A DNA stretch of 64,000 nt from a virus: positions 1 to 64,000 of IMG/VR virus record IMGVR_UViG_3300036791_000400; one strand, 5' to 3'. The notes under the pieces are model-generated. The model was not told where the DNA came from and did no database searches. It saw nothing but the letters and a program-made list of their open reading frames with translations. This document shows, piece after piece, positions 48,702 through 56,208 of the stretch. How positions within the stretch are numbered: the first letter of the stretch is position 1; each line of letters opens with the position of its first letter. Both the position numbers and the translations under genes were made by a program.

Positions 48702-48881
48702 GCTCACTCCCGTAGTATCTACATGGGCGCGACCATCCTTACCCTCTTATAATTACGCTCGACCAGGTTTACCCACGCCTGCCGGTCATGTCATGAGTGT
48801 TGGGGTACCGGAAGGTTAGAGAGGATGGTCATGTAGCGTTGCGCGCCCGTCAACGGTAAAGTGTCGAGCAACCCCTAGCTC
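48702..48881. other. 180-base intergenic region with nested inverted repeats
   Basis: The gap between two leftward genes contains the operator variant at 48707-48715 and long inverted repeats: GACCATCCT (48731-48739) with AGGATGGTC (48822-48830), outer GGGCGCG (48725-48731) with CGCGCCC (48842-48848), and inner CCGGT/ACCGG near 48782-48811. A TATAAT-like hexamer occurs near 48749-48754. It may encode a structured leader or a control RNA. No coding frame is convincing here. Confidence 0.4.
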
Positions 48882-50441
48882 TCAGTATTTCACCTCCTGC
48901 TGGGCGAACAGGCCCAGCAAACAACCCTGCATGCGTGCCTTCGCGCGAAGGCGTGCATAGGTGGCACTCTCCACCGACGTGCCCGTCAGGTGCACGATCA
49001 GTGTCTTATGCGTCTGCCCTGGTCGTACGATCCGTGCGTTCGCCTGCTCGTAGATATCGAGCGAGGTCGTCGGCGAATACCATACGATGGTGTTGGCTCG
49101 CGTCAAGGTGAGACCATGCGCCAAAGTCTGCGGATGTGCAACTATAATCCGAGGCGAAGTTGTAGTTTGGAACTGGTTGAAAATCTTATCGCGCTGGCCC
49201 CTGGATGTGCCCCCATGCACCACGGATACATCATGATGCCTGGCCCTGAGATGGGTGGCTACGCCCGTCAGCGCGTGAAGAAAGGGCACCATGACCAGGA
49301 CCTTGCGATCGGTCTCCGCGAGGGCTTCCTCTAAAGCTCTCAACCTTCCTGTGCTGGGGAGTGCGTAGACCGTCTTACTGTCGGTGTAAATAAATCCGGC
49401 TGCGACCTGGAGCAGTTTGCTCTGCAAGATACCTTCGTTCACAGCAGTGATAGGTTCGCCCTTGGTCGAGAGCATGCGCGCCTTATTGTACAGTAGTTTG
49501 TAGGCTTTGGCGGCGTCGGCATCAAGCATCACTCCTCTGTCTACGTATGTCGTGTCAGGGAGTTCCATCACATCGTCCAGTGTGTAGCGCACGCTCGGGG
49601 ACATGGCGGCGCGCACGTGCTCGTTGGCGTCCAGCCGGGGTATCCAGCGGAACTGGGACACCTTGCGCATCGTGATGTCCTGGAAGTGCATGAAGGTACG
49701 CGTCGTGCGCTCGGGGGTGAGCAGGCGCACCTGCGCCCAGGCGTCGGTGGGTGCGTTGGGGGTGGGGGACCCAGTGAGGCCCCAGGCGTACTCGACCGAG
49801 GGCGCGGAGATCACGCGCTGCGCCGCCTTCCACAGCTCGGTGCCCCGATTGCGGAACACCGCCAGCTCGTCGAGCACCACGATGTCGAACGCCTTGTCGA
49901 TGAGGGCCTGACCCAGCACGTTCAACCCGTGGTGGTTGATGATGTAGATGTCCGCGTCTTCCGCGAGCAGGCTCAGGCGCTTATCCCGACTACCGTAGAG
50001 AACCTTGGTCTTCCGGCGCATCATGAGATTGAACAACTCACGTTCCCACACAGGAGTGAGGGTACTCAACGTGGCGGCAATCAGAACCCGCTTGAGCCCC
50101 TGGGTCTTCATCAGCCAGTCCGCAGCGTATAACACGCTCCGGGTTTTGCCAGTGCCCATCGAGCTGAGTACGTAGCAGCGGGGGCTCTCGGTCAGGAGTG
50201 CCGCAGTAGTGCGCTGGATATCCCAGGGCTTGGAACCTAACCAATCATACCGTGTCAGAATGGGCGTGGGGATCGCGATCCCCACGTTGCGCGCGACGCG
50301 CGCCTCGGCGGCGCCGTTGGGGATCAAGAGCATGCTCGCGCCCTGGTGGTCGAACTTGCGGGCATGCGGGATCAGCTGCGCGAGATCATGGCGCCAGGGG
50401 ACTACTACGTGGAGGGCATCTCGGGTCACAAAGGCGTTCAT
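48882..50441 (-). CDS. SNF2/DEAD-box-type helicase
   Basis: 519 residues from ATG 50441 (ATGA overlap with VRR-NUC). Superfamily 2 ATPase: Walker A SSMGTGKT at 93-100, DEAD-type box DELA at 191-194, motif III GLTGSPTPN, and a C-terminal motif VI EQANARIVRPGQT of the Q-x-x-(G/A)-R-x-x-R-x-G-Q type. Such phage helicases remodel DNA in replication or recombination. An operator core lies at 49990-49998. Pairing with VRR-NUC is common in mobile elements. Confidence 0.85.
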   Translation of the reverse strand: MNAFVTRDALHVVVPWRHDLAQLIPHARKFDHQGASMLLIPNGAAEARVARNVGIAIPTPILTRYDWLGSKPWDIQRTTAALLTESPRCYVLSSMGTGKTRSVLYAADWLMKTQGLKRVLIAATLSTLTPVWERELFNLMMRRKTKVLYGSRDKRLSLLAEDADIYIINHHGLNVLGQALIDKAFDIVVLDELAVFRNRGTELWKAAQRVISAPSVEYAWGLTGSPTPNAPTDAWAQVRLLTPERTTRTFMHFQDITMRKVSQFRWIPRLDANEHVRAAMSPSVRYTLDDVMELPDTTYVDRGVMLDADAAKAYKLLYNKARMLSTKGEPITAVNEGILQSKLLQVAAGFIYTDSKTVYALPSTGRLRALEEALAETDRKVLVMVPFLHALTGVATHLRARHHDVSVVHGGTSRGQRDKIFNQFQTTTSPRIIVAHPQTLAHGLTLTRANTIVWYSPTTSLDIYEQANARIVRPGQTHKTLIVHLTGTSVESATYARLRAKARMQGCLLGLFAQQEVKY

Positions 50442-50767
50442 GCGCGTTTCCTGATCGTGATTTTCACTTCGTCCAAGACAATCGCGTCCAGCCATGACTT
50501 GAGGTCAGCCAATGTATCATCATCATAGACCACAAAGGGAGCGCCGCCGGCGTTGAGGATGTCCACGATGGTTCCTGATTGCAGTGGGGTGGGCTTGGCA
50601 CCTGGACGCTTGGCTTCGATGGCGAAGAACTCACCGTGTGCGCACCCTAGATAGTCGAGCGTGCGCTTGCCGTAGCCGATGGGCACCGGCATGTAGTAGT
50701 AAAGTTTACTACCGTAGCTGTCAAGCAATGTTTTGATCTTGTTCTTAATTTTTCCTTCGGGGGTCAT
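50438..50767 (-). CDS. VRR-NUC domain nuclease
   Basis: 109 residues. The minimal VRR-NUC fold of the PD-(D/E)XK superfamily: basic helix at the start, Asp38 in TLDYLGCAHG, Glu51 and Lys53 in FFAIEAKRPG, and Gln63 in PTPLQSG. Stand-alone phage VRR-NUC proteins act with helicases in recombination, cleaving branched DNA. It is coupled to the SNF2-like gene by 4 bases and contains an operator core near its N-terminus (50709-50717). Confidence 0.85.
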   Translation of the reverse strand: MTPEGKIKNKIKTLLDSYGSKLYYYMPVPIGYGKRTLDYLGCAHGEFFAIEAKRPGAKPTPLQSGTIVDILNAGGAPFVVYDDDTLADLKSWLDAIVLDEVKITIRKRA

Positions 50768-50768
50768 G

Positions 50769-51089
50769 TCACACCATCAGGTTGAGATAAGCTATAAGCG
50801 TCGGATCAACCACGCCGCGCTCGATGATCCGGCTCCAGTAGCGATAGGGTTTATCTACCATCTCGCTGGTGCACAGCAACTGCGCCGGCCCGAGTTCAAC
50901 CAGACGGTACACGCGCACCTCGTCGCGATCGAACAGCATGAAGCCCACCTTGCGATGCAGGCTCTTGGGTATCTGACGCAGGCACATGAGGTTGAAGTCG
51001 GTCTGGTTCAGCTCGCTCACGTCGAGCCGGGTACCCGGCTTGACCACCTCGCGATACGCAAGCAGGCGTTCATACTGGCGTCGCTTCAT
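50769..51089 (-). CDS. hypothetical protein
   Basis: 106 residues, basic and helical at both ends with a beta-rich centre (SLHRKVGFMLFDRDEVRVYR). It contains two Cys (LMCLRQ; LLCTSE). No family recognised. It is in the replication/repair operon, overlapping the preceding gene by 4 bases and one base from VRR-NUC. Confidence 0.6.
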   Translation of the reverse strand: MKRRQYERLLAYREVVKPGTRLDVSELNQTDFNLMCLRQIPKSLHRKVGFMLFDRDEVRVYRLVELGPAQLLCTSEMVDKPYRYWSRIIERGVVDPTLIAYLNLMV

Positions 51090-51373
51090 AGCGTCACGTT
51101 GAGCAGTGCGATGAACTCCGGCGGCAGCGTAAGGCCATCATGCAGGTCGGTCTCGAAGATGCGGTCCTTGGTATCGATCATGACGATCCTGGGCGCCAAC
51201 ATGACCGCGTCACTGCGTACCCAGATGTTGAGGATGAGCTTCCGAAGTGCTGGCGGCAACTGAATGCGCACGTGCGCGACCAGCTCGCGATAGTCGTTCA
51301 CGCGACTCTCTGCCATGTCGGCCAGGTTCATATGATAGGCGGGCGCCGATGGGAGCAGACCGGTCGCCCCCAT
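51086..51373 (-). CDS. hypothetical protein
   Basis: 95 residues if started at ATG 51373, eight bases past the preceding stop; ATG 51331 (81 residues) is possible. The C-terminal part has helices and strands (YRELVAHVRIQLPPALRKLI; RIVMIDTKDRIFETDLHDG). No strong RBS for either start. Unknown function; operon member. Confidence 0.5.
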   Translation of the reverse strand: MGATGLLPSAPAYHMNLADMAESRVNDYRELVAHVRIQLPPALRKLILNIWVRSDAVMLAPRIVMIDTKDRIFETDLHDGLTLPPEFIALLNVTL

Positions 51374-51380
51374 CACCCGG

Positions 51381-52070
51381 TTACTTCCCGTGGTACGGAC
51401 ATGACACGACGGCGCAGTAGCGTTTGCAGAGCCCGGATGGCCTGGGCGGGTATTCCTGCGACTGGCGGGCATCGACCACCTTCCTGACACGGGGCAGCAG
51501 CTCGCCCCAGATTTCGGTGACATCACCGCGCACATACTCGGCCGGCTCGGTGTGGTTGTGGTTGATGAACAGCAGCGCCGCCTTGACCCGTACCAGCTTG
51601 GGGTCCTGAGCGAACATCACGGCCGACATGAGTTGGAGCTGGGTGGGATCGGGCGAGGGCTTGCCCGTTTTCCAGTCCAGCACCACGGCCACGCGCCCCT
51701 GGGTCTCGTCGCGCACCTTGCATGCATCTATGACCGTGCGACACCACACGCCCTTGCCGAAGAACGCCACCGGCTTGAAGTCAGAGGTGATCGCCAGCTT
51801 CTGCTCGGAATAGGTGCGCCCAGGTGCTGCCACGAACTTGGCGAGCATGTTCTCATACTGGCCCATTCCCAACGGTAGTGAAGTGCCCTTGGAGATGCGA
51901 TGATCGAACGCGGTGTGAAGTGCGTAACCCCCGCGCAGGGCTTCGGTCTCCGGTTCGGTCACGTCCTTGGCGACGTTGTAGTGGTAGTAGCGCTTGGGAC
52001 AGGTCTCGAAATTCTTGAGCTGCGAGTATGACCACGCGAAGCCCGGCTGGGTGGCGACGGTGAAGCTCAT
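51381..52070 (-). CDS. Cas4/RecB-like PD-(D/E)XK nuclease with Fe-S cysteines
   Basis: 229 residues. An N-terminal SYSQLKNFETCPKRYYH with Cys24 leads a RecB-type core: DWKTGK at 132-137 (catalytic Asp/Lys) with the preceding Glu89 region, and QLQLM. The C-terminus has Cys215, Cys219 and Cys224 in CKRYCAVVSC. A single N-terminal and three C-terminal cysteines is the iron-sulphur arrangement of Cas4/AddB exonucleases. It probably processes DNA ends in replication or recombination. No CRISPR genes are nearby. Confidence 0.8.
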   Translation of the reverse strand: MSFTVATQPGFAWSYSQLKNFETCPKRYYHYNVAKDVTEPETEALRGGYALHTAFDHRISKGTSLPLGMGQYENMLAKFVAAPGRTYSEQKLAITSDFKPVAFFGKGVWCRTVIDACKVRDETQGRVAVVLDWKTGKPSPDPTQLQLMSAVMFAQDPKLVRVKAALLFINHNHTEPAEYVRGDVTEIWGELLPRVRKVVDARQSQEYPPRPSGLCKRYCAVVSCPYHGK

Positions 52071-52426
52071 GGTGTGTTACCTTGTCCGTAGATCAAGCTT
52101 TCCCACACCGATCTGGGCGACGCGTGCAGCGTGGCGCGTTGAGAGTTCACCGGTGGCAGACTGGCTTTACGGCACACACCTGCTTTGGCAAGCCGCATCA
52201 TCACCGGCCCGAACGCACGTTGATCGTGGGTATTCGCTGTCAGACCGACTGCGTAGGCTCGGCGATACACGTCGTCAGAGGTGAAGTAACGCATGGCACG
52301 CGCGGTAGCCACGGCATGCGCCTCCATCTGCACCGACCAGCTCGTACTGGCCGCACCGGCGACCTGCGCCATCCCTGCGGCCTTCGCCGCGTTCGCAGCG
52401 GCGCGACTGAACATGGTACCGCTCAT
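52067..52426 (-). CDS. putative winged-helix-like small protein
   Basis: 119 residues. The Ala-rich helical start (AAANAAKAAGMAQVAGAAST) is followed by RYFTSDDVYRRAYAVGLTAN and AFGPVMMRLAKAGVCRKA, a pattern resembling phage winged-helix replication or regulatory proteins. RBS GAGGGAAAGC before ATG 52426. DNA binding is inferred; it is a possible binder of the dispersed operator, with no specific evidence. Confidence 0.45.
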   Translation of the reverse strand: MSGTMFSRAAANAAKAAGMAQVAGAASTSWSVQMEAHAVATARAMRYFTSDDVYRRAYAVGLTANTHDQRAFGPVMMRLAKAGVCRKASLPPVNSQRATLHASPRSVWESLIYGQGNTP

Positions 52427-52962
52427 GCAGCTTTCCCTCGTTTTGCCCCGACAACATGCAGTTTGTGACCCGCAATACCGGCATTGCGTGCCGCGATCCG
52501 ACGGATACGGGTGCTGGTAGTTTCCTTCTTCTTGTAGGTGGGGTCGGCCGCCTGGAGAGCAGCAACCTCAGCACGCCGGTTGGCCACTCTGGCCGCGACC
52601 TTGGCCTTCTGCGCGTCTGTCTTCTGGTTATACGCAGGTTCGTTGTCGATAAGTTTGAGCCGAAGGCGATGTGATTTTCCCTCCGGTAGTGTCAGCGTGC
52701 CGTCGTCATTCAACTCCTGGAGCGTGAGCGCAGTACGAGGTATCGCGTAGTGATGCACCCGGCCCTTCCAGGTGATGGTCACGACGTTGACATTGACCTT
52801 GAGCCAGGTCGGATCAGGGTCCTTGATGGTGCGGCGGATGCAGTTCGCAATCACGCATCTGGTAGGCGAGCCGCAGACCGCATCCAGCGTGTCAACGCGG
52901 ATCAGCAGCAAATCAAGTATCGCCGGCAGTGTGTTCAGTCTGACCTTATGCTGTTTTGCCAT
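52423..52962 (-). CDS. hypothetical basic protein
   Basis: 179 residues from ATG 52962 after AGGAGTAGTGAGC. The N-terminal part is globular with Cys (VCGSPTRCVIANCIRRTI). A central beta segment follows (VNVVTITWKGRVHHYAIP), then a charged, basic C-terminal helical tail. It may be nucleic-acid-binding. An operator variant lies at 52681-52689. Transcribed with DNA polymerase, the gene just upstream. Confidence 0.55.
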   Translation of the reverse strand: MAKQHKVRLNTLPAILDLLLIRVDTLDAVCGSPTRCVIANCIRRTIKDPDPTWLKVNVNVVTITWKGRVHHYAIPRTALTLQELNDDGTLTLPEGKSHRLRLKLIDNEPAYNQKTDAQKAKVAARVANRRAEVAALQAADPTYKKKETTSTRIRRIAARNAGIAGHKLHVVGAKRGKAA

Positions 52963-52973
52963 GCTCACTACTC

Positions 52974-54893
52974 CTACTGGTTCAGTCCCTGTTCGGCCTC
53001 CAAGAGTGTGTTCCCCCAACCTCCCTCGCTGGCCAAGGGCAGGCCCGTGGCCCAGTCGGACGGGGTCGCGAACTCGCGCGTGAGCATCTGATCGAAGCTC
53101 TCGGCCTCGGCCTCAGGCACACAATACTCGTGGCTATCATAAGTCGACATGAACGGATGGTATTTCGTGCGCTTGTGCACGCGCAACATGATATCGGTGA
53201 CCACGATGCGCGCCAGTGCCTGGCACATGTTCTCGATCACCTTGCACCCGTAGATTTTCTTCAGCCCGTAGGGACCCTCATAGTATACGTCGTTGCCCAG
53301 ACCGAGCCGGCGGCCGATGCCGGGATACTGGAGCGCCATCCCGTTGGGCAGCCACAGGGCTTCGTCGCCCTCGCGCACCACCGGCAACCTGGGCGGCAGC
53401 GGCTTTTTCCGCTCACCCAGCGGCTTCCTGGGCTCGTGGTCCGGTTCGCCGGCGGCGCGCAGGATCATTCGTTCGATCGCCGCGTCGGCGCGGCGCCACA
53501 GCCTGGACACCTCGGGATATTCACTCCGGTAGAGATCGACCAGCGTCTTCGAGCGCGTCTCGTCCAGCGTGACCGATACCCCGCCCTGGCCGATGAACAG
53601 CACGGTCTGGAACTTGGCGGCACCACAGCCGTAGCCCAGGCCCAGCACGCTGGTCTTGCCCACGAACCGCTCCAGGGCATTCGCCTTGGAGACAGGGTAG
53701 CCATAAAATTGCGTGGCGAACTCGGAGTACACGTCGCGGCCCTGCTCGAACGCCTCCAGCAGCTTGGTACATCCAGCCAGCCACGCCAGCATCCGGCACT
53801 CGATCTGCGAGCTGTCCCGGTGCACCAGGCGGTACCCAGGCGGTGCGGTGATCGCATCCCGGATGGGCGCGCCGCGCCGCAGGTTCGCGAAGTTGAACCC
53901 GCCGTCACCGGAAAATCTTCCGGTGTGTGCGCCGTAGTAGCGGTAGGGCACGGGCATCCAGCCGGTGGCCTGGGCCGATCCCCATTCCCGGAGTGACAGG
54001 CTCAGGAGCGTCTCGGTCCGGCTCTCGTCGATGGTGGACTTGACCCCCTTGCGGCATGCCAGGAGCGCCTGGACCTCTTGTGTCTGGGTATCATCCTCGC
54101 ATAGCTCTTTGAAATCGCGGTCGTTGCGTGCCAGCGCCGGGATCGTCTCACCCGTTGTGGGTGATACTTTGGTGGGAACTTCCACACCATGTTGTTCCAG
54201 TAAGGCTGCGAATTTCTGATTGGAACTGAACACGCTTTTGTCCAAATGTGCGAACTGCGCCAGCGCCTGCGCTTTGAGCGCGCGCACATGGTGTAATTGT
54301 TCTGCCAGCTTGTTCGCGTCCAGCCTGACCTGCGGCGCGATGAACATACGCAGCGCCAGGTCGATCACCCTTAGCTCGGATCGCGGGAAACCCGCGATCA
54401 TAAGTCGGTCAAAGATGTCCCGGCATAGGTCGGTATCATGAGCACAGTAGTCGCTGTAGATAGCCAGTTCGTCGAGGGTGAAGTGTTCGAGGCGCTTGCC
54501 CTTGGCGTGTATCACGGCGTCGCCCTTGGGACGCAGTTCGAAGAACTGCGCGACCGCCTTGAGTGCGGACGAACCCACCACAGCATGCGTGGTAGCTCTG
54601 GCCATTGAGACTGTATCGAGATACAGCTTGGGCGTGTGACCATAGCGCCACGCCAGGATCGCGCCGTCAAACCTGGTATTGTGCGACAGTAGTGCCACGT
54701 TATCCCAGGGCACGCGCGCCAGGGCGTCACGCACACACGCCTCGCCCACGGACACCTGCGTGGGCTCATTATCGCGCTTGATGCTCACCATGATGGTCTG
54801 AAACAAGGGCGAGAGAATGTACTCGACCTCGGACATTTTCGTCAGCGAGTAGTTCTGATCGTAGTACGTTTCAAAGTCCAGCGTGACTATCAT
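52974..54893 (-). CDS. family A DNA polymerase with 3'-5' exonuclease
   Basis: 639 residues from ATG 54893 (the GTG six bases upstream is within the RBS GAGGTGAGC). Replicative polymerase of the phage. Exonuclease motifs: DFET at 6-9, HNTRFDGA at 71-78, and YCAHDTD near 149-155. Polymerase motifs: TGRFSGDG at 324-331, motif A HRDSSQIECR at 358-367 (Asp360), motif B GKTSVLGLGYG around 412-422, and motif C STYDSHEYCV around 583-592, where the usual His-Asp-Glu order is altered. KVIENMCQALAR (551-562) is typical. Length normal for the family. Confidence 0.9.
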   Translation of the reverse strand: MIVTLDFETYYDQNYSLTKMSEVEYILSPLFQTIMVSIKRDNEPTQVSVGEACVRDALARVPWDNVALLSHNTRFDGAILAWRYGHTPKLYLDTVSMARATTHAVVGSSALKAVAQFFELRPKGDAVIHAKGKRLEHFTLDELAIYSDYCAHDTDLCRDIFDRLMIAGFPRSELRVIDLALRMFIAPQVRLDANKLAEQLHHVRALKAQALAQFAHLDKSVFSSNQKFAALLEQHGVEVPTKVSPTTGETIPALARNDRDFKELCEDDTQTQEVQALLACRKGVKSTIDESRTETLLSLSLREWGSAQATGWMPVPYRYYGAHTGRFSGDGGFNFANLRRGAPIRDAITAPPGYRLVHRDSSQIECRMLAWLAGCTKLLEAFEQGRDVYSEFATQFYGYPVSKANALERFVGKTSVLGLGYGCGAAKFQTVLFIGQGGVSVTLDETRSKTLVDLYRSEYPEVSRLWRRADAAIERMILRAAGEPDHEPRKPLGERKKPLPPRLPVVREGDEALWLPNGMALQYPGIGRRLGLGNDVYYEGPYGLKKIYGCKVIENMCQALARIVVTDIMLRVHKRTKYHPFMSTYDSHEYCVPEAEAESFDQMLTREFATPSDWATGLPLASEGGWGNTLLEAEQGLNQ

Positions 54894-54932
54894 GCTCACC
54901 TCATGGCTCCGAGTGTAGGGAATGCTCGCGCG

Positions 54933-55745
54933 TCAGTCCAGGTTTAAGTCGCCCTGGAGATGCTCCCAGGCATCACACGTCGCGCGGATTTCACGCTCGG
55001 GATGCTTGTATTCGTCCAGTACCGTACCCGCCGTGAGCACGATGTCGGCGACCTTGATTAACTTACCCCAGCGTTCGATGGTCTCTGGTGTGGGTTGATA
55101 GGCTTTGAGGGACCGTGTGGGATTGCGAAACCGGTCGCGCCACATGGTGTCGTTCGCCCACGTGCCTCTCTTGTGGTCGTATCTCTGCCCCATGCTTTCG
55201 GTCAGCGTGGTAAGCATGGGCCACAGCGCCAACAGGTGCGAGCTGGTCTTCACCAACTTCTCGCTGTTCATGATCTTCGCCGAAGCATGAACCGTGATCT
55301 CGACCATGCGCTTCTGCTGGATCACGCGAGTAATCCACTGGATCAAATCCCGGCGTTCCGCGTCGCTCAGTCCACTCAGATCGGGCACCAGATAGTGATC
55401 CTCGTTGGGATCGAAGTTCGTGGTGCGCATGCCGTACTGGGTGGCACGATCCACGAATATCTGCTCCGGCAGCACCAGGCTGATTACCACACCCCTGCGC
55501 AGACCCGGAACCTTTTCACGCAGGAACGCCAGCCGCACCTGGCTATGTCTGGCGATTGTTCTGATACCCTTGGCGGACAGATCGCGCATCGTTGCCAGTT
55601 GGTCCGCCGGCAGCACCGCGTTCTGGATTTGCTCGACGGTCATCGGGAAGTCGGCCAGCGCGTAGCTCAGCGTGCGCATAGCCAGTTGGTTGGCGCGGCC
55701 ACGCAGGTGATCGCGGATCGAACCAGACAGATGGTAATTTGGCAC
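54933..55745 (-). CDS. hypothetical protein upstream of DNA polymerase
   Basis: 270 residues, GTG start at 55745, well spaced from GGAG in CTACCGGAGTGAGC (operator 55756-55764 overlaps this RBS). It is helical with alternating basic and hydrophobic segments (RGRANQLAMRTLSYALADFP; LIQWITRVIQQKRMVEITVH). No signature of known families. The distance to polymerase suggests a replication-associated factor. Confidence 0.55.
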   Translation of the reverse strand: MPNYHLSGSIRDHLRGRANQLAMRTLSYALADFPMTVEQIQNAVLPADQLATMRDLSAKGIRTIARHSQVRLAFLREKVPGLRRGVVISLVLPEQIFVDRATQYGMRTTNFDPNEDHYLVPDLSGLSDAERRDLIQWITRVIQQKRMVEITVHASAKIMNSEKLVKTSSHLLALWPMLTTLTESMGQRYDHKRGTWANDTMWRDRFRNPTRSLKAYQPTPETIERWGKLIKVADIVLTAGTVLDEYKHPEREIRATCDAWEHLQGDLNLD

Positions 55746-55755
55746 GGTTTGCTCA

Positions 55756-55764
55756 CTCCGGTAG
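55756..55764. promoter_or_regulatory. operator variant forming the RBS of the 55745 gene
   Basis: Reverse strand CAACTACCGGAGTGAGC: the motif right arm is GGAG, the Shine-Dalgarno site. The same 17-base arrangement occurs before the genes starting at 57581 and 61304. Confidence 0.55.
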
Positions 55765-55769
55765 TTGGG

Positions 55770-55931
55770 TTATTCCAATTCGTCGAGTGCTTCTAGGACT
55801 TTCACGTAGGCGTCCCTGACGCCCCTTCGATACGCCAGGTTTTCCGCTGTCCCGCCACGTTCCGGCAGCGTTGGCGAGTGCAACGCGTCGATCGCTGCTT
55901 GCAGCTCCTCGATAAGCTCCTGCCTGGTCAT
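55770..55931 (-). CDS. 53-residue hypothetical protein
   Basis: Short leftward frame with ATG 55931, product MTRQELIEELQAAIDALHSP and then RRGVRDAYVKVLEALDELE; an acidic, helical protein. It is one base from the next gene upstream and lies between two clear genes, filling an otherwise empty 187-base gap. No family recognised. Confidence 0.55.
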   Translation of the reverse strand: MTRQELIEELQAAIDALHSPTLPERGGTAENLAYRRGVRDAYVKVLEALDELE

Positions 55932-55932
55932 C

Positions 55933-56208
55933 TCAGGGCGCCTGGAGGCAGAGCCAGGCGATCGCGTGTTCAGTCAGCCACCACTCCTCGGGCACGCGCA
56001 CGCGTTTCGGCGAGCCGCGATCATTCGTTATGAACGCGACCTCGATGTCCTTCCAGTATGCACGCTTGTAGGCCCACGCTACCTTGGATCGCAGTCCTTC
56101 GGGCAACGCGTGTATCAGCTCGTCTTCGAGCGCGCAGTTGCGATCCAGGTCGTGGTTGTATGCCTGGGCGTTGATGTGATCCACCACGTCCTCCAGTTCG
56201 TGTCCCAT
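55933..56208 (-). CDS. small hypothetical protein
   Basis: 91 residues from ATG 56208, which overlaps the VWA gene stop (ATGA). It is acidic at the start (HELEDVVDHINAQAYNHDLD), with a later basic/aromatic segment (KVAWAYKRAYWKDIEVAFIT) and WWLTEHAIAWLCLQ. Coupled to the metallopeptidase/VWA gene, so possibly a partner. Family unknown. Confidence 0.55.
   Translation of the reverse strand: MGHELEDVVDHINAQAYNHDLDRNCALEDELIHALPEGLRSKVAWAYKRAYWKDIEVAFITNDRGSPKRVRVPEEWWLTEHAIAWLCLQAP

Noticed and set aside
51381-52070. Cas4-like nuclease as evidence for a CRISPR system
   Set aside because: No cas1/cas2 or repeats are present; Cas4-like nucleases are common in phage recombination modules.
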